Assembly (NCBI GenBank): GCA_025526915.1
Contig: JAHLKH010000289.1
Coordinates: 1 to 23,872, forward strand
From: Entophlyctis helioformis
Taxonomy: Eukaryota > Chytridiomycota > Chytridiomycetes > Chytridiales > Chytriomycetaceae
Length of the DNA stretch: 23,872 bases
Reading direction: 5' to 3'
Shown here piece after piece: positions 1 through 8,773 of this stretch. The notes under the pieces were generated by a model. It did not search any database and was not told the DNA's origin. It saw only the letters and a program-made list of their open reading frames with translations. Position numbers and translations under genes: made by a program. How positions within the stretch are numbered: the first letter of the stretch is position 1; every line of letters starts with the position of its first letter.

Positions 1-2448
1 CCGTGCAGTCTCTCACCTGAGGTACATTTTGCTCTTTGGGAACCTGTTTGAATGAGATGTGCAGCATGTGATACAATCTATAAGATATTGAACTGCATCA
101 CGTTACATGAATCTACCGAATGGGCTTACTTTGCAATCAGCTCAGAGTAGTGATGGTCCACATTGGTGCACAGACAATGGAGGGAAAACGAGATGCTTTG
201 AAGTTCTCTGAACAGCTTGTCTTTGTCCTCACGCTCGGTCATGAGCAGATTCCAGATATCTCGAACACAATTTTCAGCCAATTGGTGATCCATCCGGGCT
301 TGGCGGTCGATTTTGCGGAACTCGGCATAGCTTGTAACGTCCAGCTTGATATTCGAGCCAAGTTGGGTGGTTTCTCGGCTTTGATTGCAAATCTACGGAT
401 CATTCAGTCGTGAGAAATCCTATTCCAAACATGGAGTTTGCAATGGTTCAAACCTGGTTGAGATAGAACACTTGGAATCGCACTCCGATGGATGAGTTCA
501 TGTCAGCCACGCGACGCAGCTGCTTGATAAAGTCATTCTTGTCCGACTGCAGATAGAAGAGATACGTGGCATACGAAAGTCGCACTTGGGGATTGTCGGG
601 AAACTCCCTGAGTCCGCGCTGACAACCAAACAATCATGCGTCTGTCAGCTTGCCGTTGGCATAACACCATGGCTGGCATAAACCATACAGTCAATAGTCA
701 GGAACTGGCTACCTTGAAAATTCGGTAGACTTCGTCAAGGTCGAGAGCAGAGGTGTAGCGTTTGCGGTTTGTCAAGTGGCTTGTGTAGATACGGGCCGTC
801 AGCTCCACCTCTGGCCAACTACTAAACACGAGCACATTATCGTCGTGCGTTTGACGTCGTTTTTCGTTGTTTTCTCCTTGTCCGGGTTGTGCGAGATCCT
901 TTGTCAAACGTTTGTAGCAATTGCGTTGGATTCGGCGAAGGTTCATGCCTGAATGCAATCAAGAATGGATCTGTGATGAGGAGATGCAACCAATGTGCTT
1001 CGCCTCATCAATCGTCATTGTGGCAAGCAAACGCTCACCCGTAATGAGGAAGCCACCAATGAACGTCGGAATCGTCGATACAGCCATGCTAATGAAGACA
1101 GTAATCGGCAGCAGTGTCCCGCCGTTGAACTGCCTGGCAACGCACGAAGCGACGGCAATGAAGCCGCAGGTAGAGATGCTGGAAAACATTCCGCCGCGGA
1201 TTTGGTTCAGCCTGAGGTTGTAGTACGGAAAGTAGATGTTGATAAAGACCAGCATCACCGTCGGTACAAGCCACACAATAACCATCTTGAGTGTGTTTAA
1301 GCTGGTGGGCAGCATGATCCACAGGATTGTCAAGATGATTTTGCAGATGGAGTACATGGCTACAAGTTTGCCGTGAACAACGTTTGTTGGGCTCTTGTGT
1401 GTCGGATTCGTGTCAAAAAAGCTGGCGTATGGATAGAAACTCATCAGCAGTTGTCCAATGCTTGGCTGACATGCAAGAAGGCTACTCACTTTGAACTAAT
1501 CAGCCACCCCATTGGAAGATAGAGCACCAGACACAACGGCACAATTGCTATCATGTAAACAGGAGTGTTGAACGTGCAGACACCATTGTTTTTGCCGTTG
1601 ATGCACAACAACGCCGTGAAGAATATGCGCAGGATTGTCAGCCTGTGTCAGAGTAATGTGTGAGACTCATTATTGCACATTCGATAAAGTCGCGGCTGTG
1701 CCAGTTCTCACTGAAAAACGGTAGGAATCCATGAAGACACGATTCGCAACGAAAATATGGGCCAGATAAACTTGTGCTGTCCCTGTTCATTCATGTTAAT
1801 GACTGGCTGTGTGCATGTATGAAAGCAGAAGGCGACCTACTCTCTGTAGTTCAAAGGCGCCAGTATCGCGGACACGGGTATGGATGGAATGAGCCGGGAA
1901 TGTTAGTCATGTTTGGCTGAACGCAAGTGTTGTGATGACAACGTACGCGAATTCCATCGGCAACAAACGCTATGTTGACGAGCATGCATGTTACGCCAAC
2001 AACGGAGAGTATCATTGTTGCTTCGTACGACTGCAGGTCTGAGCGATTGTAGGTCAAGTCGAACGAGTTTGCGAGCACAGGCGGCACTTCGTAGATGGTG
2101 CCGGCTGTTTTGGACACGAGAAAGAAGAAGAGCTGGAAGTCCTCGAGAAAAAGCGCAACATACTCAATGAGAGCCTCGCTGTTGTTGCCGTGGACCATGT
2201 AGAAGAGAAGCTGGAAGCAAATTTCCTCGGCACGCTGGCTCCATGTGCGCTCCCCCACAATCACGAGTTCATCTCCAGCACGGTTGTCGTCAGACGAGGC
2301 TCCTCGGCCTCTTCCGTAAGTCGCCTGTTTCTGCCGCAGCTTGGCATGTTGCGGCGGGTTTGGATTGACGGTTGTTGAACGCGTTGTTCAACTAGGAAGT
2401 CACGTGACTCATCTGTTGTTGGCATGCTCGAAGATGTGCGATGAACAT
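1..2448 (-). CDS. TmcB/TmcC-like multi-pass membrane protein, 3' partial
   Basis: Spliced minus-strand gene running off the left edge. Supported exons are 2339(or 2324)-1947, 1806-1712, 1642-1490, about 1460 or lower-991, 948-713, 618-454, 392-130 and 43-17, all joined in phase. The N-terminal half has about eight hydrophobic segments, for example in 2200-2130, 2030-1950, 1760-1715, 1590-1500, 1370-1310, 1300-1220 and 1130-1030. It is followed by a soluble region with WPEVELTARI, LREFPDNPQVRLSYATYLF, KLDVTSYAEFRKIDRQAR and LIAKFPKSKMYLR. That order of membrane block then TPR-like helical repeats is the TmcB/TmcC (tiny macrocysts) family pattern. The 5' end is weak: ATG at 2448 gives a 15-codon first exon with donor CAC|GTGACT and a 64 or 79 nt intron; ATG 2425 lies in another frame. 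The 1490 to 1460 junction is ambiguous, with in-phase acceptors giving introns of 29, 50 or 65 nt. Molecular function is unknown; a sensory or signalling membrane role is only a guess. Confidence 0.82.
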
Positions 2449-2487
2449 GATACACAGGCCAAATATCTGGGCATTACTGGCTGTCTT

Positions 2488-4696
2488 TCAATATTCGTCT
2501 TCGGCAAGGGGATGCACGGCAAGCAGCAGCATGAGTTGTTGCAACACGATACGAACCGCACGCCAAAACCGCATCCTGCCAACAGCGATATCGGGCGGTA
2601 TATCCTTGACTCGCAAAGAGTAGTACAGCGAAGAAGCTTCCCTTGCAATCCCAATTACGTGCCGCACAAGCAGAGATGGCTCGAGGGTGGCTGCAGCAAC
2701 GATCTCTGCCACACGATCCAGGTCAAGCGCGAGTCGAAGCGATTCCTGGTCTGACGGCACTCGAGCCTCTTCATCAGCAACAAGGTTGGCATCCATCTGA
2801 ACCGACCGCTCGATGCTTCAAGGTATCAAGAGACAGTAAGAGCCAATCAGTCAGCCGCTTGGTCGGTGGAATCCAACAACTGTCAGGCAAGTTCTTCTTA
2901 TGCTCATCTCACCCACAGAGCCTTGCATGCGTGTACTGGATATACGGTCCGGCATTGTCTTCGACCTTGCTTGTCTCGGCGGTGCCCAACACTGCACGGG
3001 CCGTCCTCCGCCGCTGCAGCAGCTGCACAGTAACACGAGATCGAGCCATCTTCTGTCCCTCTTCGTCTGCCCCAGCATCAATTGCAGCGAGACAGTCTTG
3101 AAGAGTCTGTCGCTTTTGTTACTCCCATGCACATTGAGAACGTCATGAGATCACCAACTTACCCCAATGCTTGGCGATCGGACATCTGGACACACGTCCC
3201 CAACAGGTACAAATGTAGCTCGCGTTAGGTTATGCTCGTCAATCAGCCCGCGCTGCTTGTTGAGCATATCAATGATCTCGGCCAACTGGTCAAAGCGACG
3301 ACCGCAGTGCCGCAGGTTATACACGAAAAAAAGCTGGCTGGAGGTATCAGCTGGCTCAAGAGTGCGACAAAGGTCCATGGCCAGATCTGAAGCGATCAAA
3401 GGTGGGCTGCCCTGATTTTCAGGTAGCGCTGCAGACATTGCTACTGGCCGATGAAGTAGCACGGCCTTGCCAAGCCCAGCATCTTGAGTCATATCAATGT
3501 CGATCACTCCAGTGTCCCTATCGTGCGCAGCAATTCCCGCATCCACAAGACGATCCAGCATGGCTGAGAGAGACCGTTTCGCAGATGCATCCCATGGCTC
3601 GCAAACGACGCGAAGATGCACACCAAACGGTGCGAGCCGTCGAATGCCAAGGTCGGCCCACTGTTGCGCTAGTGCGGCCCACACGGCGCATACATCGGGA
3701 TCAGCATCCTGCCATCGCCGCAGTGTGCCGATTGCGCTTGCAATCCTTGATGCATCCGTTGTTGCCGACTGCTGCTCAAGCCATTGGAAGAGGGGCGATG
3801 TGCCGTTCGTAGTTGCTTGATCTTGGATGCCGCAGAGACTTGAAGGGGCTGTGCGGAAGGCGTCGAGCATGAGCGCCGCTTCGAGGGACATGCATCCCGA
3901 AATGCGGCCAACAACTCGAACGGCGTGCCCTTGGAAGGACAGGCAGTCCGCGAGCACTTGCGCGTAGAGGAGTTCGCGCAACTGTGTCGGCTTCCAGTCT
4001 GTGCAAAGATGCGGTAGCGCCACATGCACCGTGCAGCCGCCACTGGAGCTACCGTCCAACGCTGATCCTGCAGCAGCAGCAGTCGTTGGTGCAGACAGCA
4101 CCCGATTGACGATGGTGCGCACCATGCGCTCTCGCAGCGGCATGATGCGGATCGTCTGGCCGCCAGCCACCAGCTCAGCATCCGAGATCCACTCTGCATC
4201 ATCGTCCAGGCCGTTCTCTTCAGCAGTGAACTGCCTCAGGCATCTGCCAATGGATCAAGGTGTCAGACAGAATGCTCCCCGGTTCTCATACCAAGGACGA
4301 AGCTGACACTCACTGGATGACTTGCGCACTCGTGACCGTGATGCTTGGACCCAGTGCTCGATGCAGTGCAGCAACCGACAGAATGAACTCGCCCCTGCCG
4401 TCCTGGCGACACTGCACTGCTTTGGTCAAGCGAGCAACAACATCGGCTGCACCGCCTGCAAACGCTCGCGACAGCCGCCTTGCAACAAGGGCCTTGAACT
4501 CGTCTGCAGCCGTTGACATTTGGCCAACCGTTTCGTCCGGAGATCTCACAACGCGAATGCCACCAGCACGTCCAAGTGCGAGTGCGAGTGCGAGTGCTGG
4601 CAAAGACGCAGTGTCAACAGCGGCCGCAGCAGCGGCAGCAAAGGCAGCAGCAGATACAGCCTCCAACTTGGCAACGACATCCCGCACTGTTCTCAT
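2488..4696 (-). CDS. DALRD3: Arginyl-tRNA synthetase-like protein without catalytic motifs, DALRD3-like
   Basis: Four exons (4696-4314, 4243-3163, 3112-2913, 2815-2488) with introns of 70, 50 and 97 nt give 1992 nt, about 663 residues. The C-terminal third keeps the ArgRS hallmark GPYIQYTHARL at the end of exon 3, followed by a DALR-type helical domain (LALDLDRVAEIVAAATLEPS, then REASSLYYSLRV). The Rossmann-like core is recognisable, but the HIGH position reads KPTQ within WKPTQLRELLY, and the region that should carry the KMSKS/MSTRKG loop reads VCPDVRSPSIG. Both ATP/adenylate signatures are therefore absent and aminoacylation is unlikely. The segment TQLRELLYAQVLADCLSFQG resembles human DALRD3, which partners METTL2 for m3C32 in arginine tRNAs. 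By inference this protein binds arginine tRNA as a methylation adaptor. Exon 1 is Ala/Leu-rich low complexity. An alternative is a decayed mitochondrial ArgRS, but the frame is intact over 660 codons. Confidence 0.8.
4576..4598. repeat. Hexanucleotide repeat (AGTGCG) in exon 1 of the DALRD3-like gene
   Basis: Three and a half tandem AGTGCG units. On the minus strand they encode an alternating Leu-Ala run in the N-terminal low-complexity region. An alanine-rich run lies just upstream in the protein (about 4610-4650). It is probably a length-variable linker or a weak mitochondrial-targeting-like N-terminus; no targeting signal can be confirmed. Confidence 0.7.
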
Positions 4697-4748
4697 TGCC
4701 GATGCTCGCACAGGCCAGATATGGCGGCCTCTTGAATGGAAGAAGATT
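4697..4748. promoter_or_regulatory. 52 bp divergent spacer, probable bidirectional promoter
   Basis: The DALRD3-like ATG (minus, 4696) and the TBC1D31-like ATG (plus, 4749) face away from each other across 52 bp. No TATA box is visible. Transcription of both genes must start within this spacer or inside the opposing 5' region, so a shared promoter is inferred from geometry alone. Confidence 0.45.
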
Positions 4749-7700
4749 ATGGCCGGCTACACTCGCAAAGGGTGAGTCAGGCTCGTCTGCTGGCGAGTTC
4801 GGTGTGCCATGTATACTAGAGTGCATTCACGACAATGGCTCATGCAGCCGTCTGCCGTTGCTGTTTATAGGACGCTCCTCAAGCTGTGCAACTCTTCCAA
4901 GCAGACAGAATACGCTCTGCAGCCTGGCTTTGGATCGGCCATCCCACGAGGATCTGGCACTGGCTTCGAAAAGAACGTGCCGTTTGCGTGCATCTGCTTC
5001 AGCCGCGAAATGGCCAATCCATCCTCTGTCGAGCCGTTCGATGCCAAACCACCCGGCCCACCAGTCTTTTACTCGTACGTGATGTGCGCTGCCGATCAGC
5101 GAGGGCACATCTACGCCACCGATTTTGTGCGGAATCGGTACGTGCGATGCCGAGCCGTTTACAGCCCCCATCCGCACAAACGCTTGACTGCTCATACACG
5201 CACTGATCTCGCCACTGCTGGCCCGGATGAGCAGATATTGGCTGGTTGCACGCACAGGTGTCGCAGGAACATCCGTGTGCTTTAATGCTGTCCGTCGGCG
5301 AGAGATCATTATCGCCCTTGCAGACCGCAGCATACACTGCTACAACATTGGTGGGCATGTGCATTGAGGATTGGGACAGCACGACCGTCGTACACAGGAC
5401 ACGATGTCTGACGCATTTGCCGACTGCTCTGGACAGACAACTGCCAGCTTGTCGCAAAGCTTCCAGTCTTCCACCAGTCTGCCGCACACCACATTGCAGT
5501 CCACCCGACGCGTCCACTGGCCATTTCCACCTCCAACACCGAAGCTATTCTGTGGGACACGGAAAGCTGGGAGCGTCGCCGCATTCTTGTCGGTTCGGCT
5601 TCTGGTGTGCAACAGGCATGTTTATTGCCTCGGCTTGGCAGCCGTCGCTGCATCACCTAACACGTTGGCTACCCATGTAGGTCATCTTTTCCAAGGACGG
5701 CCTTTCCATCGTGGCTGCATTCGAGGACGGCAGCATATTCTTTTGGATGATCGACTCATTCAGCCTTCAGTGGCGCATCACGCTCGACCAAATGACCGGC
5801 GCTGTGTCTGGTGCAGAGATGAATACGACGCAGCTGCTTACATCGCCTCGCTTTTCGTACTTTGCACTTTCATACAACGGAGAGCTCTTTGCATTCAGCG
5901 GCTTGTAAGCTAGCACACGGACCATTTGACACTGCCATCTGTTGACTCTGGGCTCACACACCAAGCATTGAATGCTCTTCAAGGTCGTCGACGGTCTATG
6001 TCTGGAACATGGTCGAAAAGAGGCTGCTGCACGAGATCCTTATTCCTGCATTCCACAGCACTCTCATCGTACAGATTGAGTTTGTTGGGCCAACCAATGT
6101 GAGAATTGCCAGTGCAGTTTTTAATGGAAGGAGACTTATGAGAACTTTTGTGGCCATCCAGTTGCTCGCGCTGCTCTCAAGTACAGGAGTGCTTATATTC
6201 ATCGACGCCGCCGAGGCCAAGTTTGCTGGACAGCTCCAAGGACGGCATCGGTTCCACTCGTTCGCAACATCGCCCGATGGCCTTGTCCTTGCCAGCATCC
6301 TGCTTGATGCCAAACATGCCGTGAGCCTTGTCCGTCTGGACGCGATCTTGTATCCAGAGGCAAGTCGCGCCATGCTTGCCATTTGGCCGATGTGCACGCA
6401 GTTTCTGATCAAACGCTGCCACAGGAGACGCATGGTGTCTTGAACGAGGATCAACAACTGGAAAGTCGGTCCCGCTCTCAAGCCCCAAAACGTAAACTGC
6501 ATCACCTCGCTGTTTGTCTTTTGTCCAGCGCACTCAAACGTCACTCCAGCAGAAACGAAGCGCGCTATTGTTACCATGGAGCAGCCAAAGACATTCTACG
6601 ATCTTGTCGAATCCAAGGTAAAAGCCACTGACCGTCTATTTGTCTGGCAGTGACAGGCCAATCGAGTCGGCCGGCGCTTTCCATCCCAGGACTGACGATA
6701 TTGACCGATTGCCCGCTGCGCTTGCATGCTCGTTTCCTGTATTCAAGGAGGAGACATCTGTTCTTAACAAGCGCAAGCTAGCCAGGTTCCTTGCGCACTA
6801 CGGCGAGTATCCGGCTCAGTACCGACCGCTTATTTGGCGCTTCCTGTTGAAGCTTCCGGAGAGCCGTGCTGGATACGAGGCGTTGCTGGACCAGGGCGTG
6901 CACCCGAGCTTCAAGGATTTTCGTAAGCGCTTCCCTCTCAAGAGCGATCGTAAAGCCAAGTCAATGGAAAAGTAGGCATTCTTCGTGTTGGCCCAGTCTC
7001 AGAGTTTAACCTGCGTTGCACTCTGCTGCACAGAATTCTGTCGTGCCTGGCATTCTGGTCGCCTATTTTCGAAAACCTCGACTACCTTCCGGCCATGGTG
7101 TTTCCGTTTGCGTCGCTATTTGCCAACGATCTCTTCTCTGGGCTTGAGACGATCATGACTGTCATCAGTTGAGTTGGCCTGCTGTGTGCATCTCAAACGA
7201 GGGCATTAGCACTTGCAGCTTGTCAGCTTGTTGCCGGCCCATACTCATGCTCATTGGCGATGATGCTGTCTTGCAGTCAACTGGTGCCAAAAATGGTGGG
7301 AGTATTATCCGAATCCACCAATCGATTGCCTTGACATGCTTGAAGACATGCTGGGGTACCATGATCCCGAGCTGCTTGCACATTTTGTCCAAGAAAAAGT
7401 CACCAGCCAGGTTCGTTGTGCCGCTTGCCAATCGCGTCATACGCGTTCGAGCGTGTCTGTGAACTGGTCTCTAATGCTTCTATGGCCATCACAAGATTTA
7501 TGCATGGAGCATGATGCAGTCTTTCTTTTCAGACCTGTTTTCCAGATCAGACTGGCTCAAGCTGTGGGATCATCTGCTGTCGCAACCGCCATCGTTCATG
7601 TACCATTTCATACTGGCATACATCCTGTCCTTCAGGGCTTCTCTTCTTGACACTCGAGGCGTTGCTGATTTCAAAGTCCGTAGACAGTCCTCGCATTTGC

Positions 7701-8722
7701 GCTTTTTGTCTGTCTGTTGGTCTCTGTGGCTGATGCTTGAGTTGACTGCACCAGTTCTTTTTCCAGCGACGCAACGCGGCCAATGTCACGCGCATTCTGC
7801 ACAAGGCATACGATCTGCAGTCAATGACGCCAGACTCGGTATCGCCAGCCACATTCTTGGCGCCATTCACGCCATGCATCCGTGGGGAGTATCCAGTCTT
7901 TAACAAGTACCCAGAGTTTATTGTAAACTACCAGACGCACATGAGGGAGAAGATCCGGGCGGACGAGACCGAGTATCTCCGCAAAAGGTGCGGCTGTTGG
8001 AGATGGCATCTATGGCTCTATATTGCACAGTGCCCACATTCCATTAACGCTTCTCTATACTGCATTGGCCCATGCAGACGCATGGCAGATGAAGTATCGC
8101 GGCTCACTGAAGAGCTCCGCAAAGATAAGCGGGCGTGGGAATCTGCCGACTGGAAGATGGATCAGATGGTTGAAAAGTGGTGGGACCAGATGATGGGTAA
8201 GCTATGCGGGGTTTGTCCAATTGCTTGCCCATCAACTGCGTACCCTCTTCCGAGAAGACTGATTCGACATCAACGCATGTTAGGCCAGGAAGAGGCCCGG
8301 CTGGCCACCCAATCTCATCTTGACACGGCCGAGAAGGAGCAGAGGGCAGCGGCCATGCAGCAGATTGCCGATGCCCGTCGAGCGTTCATCGACCAGCAGG
8401 TCAGCAGCACTGAGCAGCACATTTCCAGCATTTCCCGTGCCGTTGGACGCAACAGACGCGAGCGAGACCAGGCCGCTGATCACGAGCAGATTGACAAGGC
8501 ATTCAAGGAGGTGGAGAATGAGTGGCTGAGGCGACGAGATGAGATGGTCAAGACGCGTGGCGAGCTGGCTTCGATCCAGCAAGCCCGGATTCGCCGGTAA
8601 GTGTGGCGAGGATTACCGAACTGCCTTACAGTGTAAACTGTGCCAAACGTGCTCGAGCGCTCATTGTTGGCATTGCGATCGTACCCCACAGGCTTGTTGA
8701 GCACGCGGAAGACACTTCTTAA
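4749..8722 (+). CDS. TBC1D31: TBC1D31 (WDR67) orthologue: WD40, TBC and coiled-coil protein
   Basis: Seventeen exons join in phase to 2706 nt, about 901 residues: 4749-4771, 4871-5137, 5235-5350, 5437-5615, 5681-5904, 5984-6098, 6162-6359, 6425-6491, 6529-6617, 6748-6971, 7034-7167, 7277-7410, 7496-7675, 7755-7987, 8078-8196, 8284-8596, 8632-8722. Residues 1-370 form WD40-like blades (GHIYATDF, EIIIALADRSIHCYNI, TSNTEAILWD, FEDGSIFFW, STVYVWN). Residues about 430-700 form the TBC domain, with HYGEYPAQYRPLIWRFLLKL, INWCQKWWEYYPNPPID, and GEYPVFNKYPEFIVNYQT. Residues about 728-880 are charged coiled coil. Order and many motifs match animal TBC1D31, a centriolar-satellite protein needed for cilia. 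The position of the TBC glutamine finger reads YLP and no IxxDxxR arginine finger is visible, so GAP activity is doubtful. Start ATG 4749 was chosen because it alone keeps phase into exon 2. Exons 8-10 are the least certain part. Two introns are GC-AG. Confidence 0.9.
5616..5680 (+). other. Probable GC-AG intron 4 of the TBC1D31 gene (65 nt)
   Basis: Donor CAACAG|GCATGT, acceptor CATGTAG|GTC, phase 0 on both sides. Using it keeps the GVQQ|VIFSKDG stretch, which fits the family here. A GT donor three codons upstream (GGT|GTGCAA) also keeps phase but deletes three residues and is a poor donor. Confidence 0.6.
6360..6424 (+). other. Probable GC-AG intron 7 of the TBC1D31 gene (65 nt)
   Basis: Donor GAG|GCAAGT is the textbook GC-AG donor; acceptor is GCCACAG|GAG, with a CTGAT branch-like site 20 nt upstream. 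Both sides are phase 0. Reading through instead stops at 6443, before the TBC domain, so removal is required for a full-length product. Confidence 0.72.
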
Positions 8723-8773
8723 TCTTGCATCTTCATTGTTTCGATGCACAACAAACACACACCTGCCATACGT
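8723..8773. other. 51 bp convergent spacer between TBC1D31 and Sec7 copy A stops
   Basis: The TAA of the plus-strand gene (8720-8722) and the TAG of the minus-strand gene (8774-8776) are 51 bp apart. No AATAAA hexamer is seen on either strand. The two transcripts very likely overlap at their 3' ends. Confidence 0.5.

Noticed and set aside
1461..1489. A 29 nt ultra-short intron in the TmcB-like gene
   Set aside because: Downstream in-phase acceptors give 50 nt or 65 nt introns from the same strong donor, so the extreme length is not required.
2488..4696. Calling the gene a functional arginyl-tRNA synthetase
   Set aside because: Both class I signature motifs are missing at positions where the surrounding alignment is clear.
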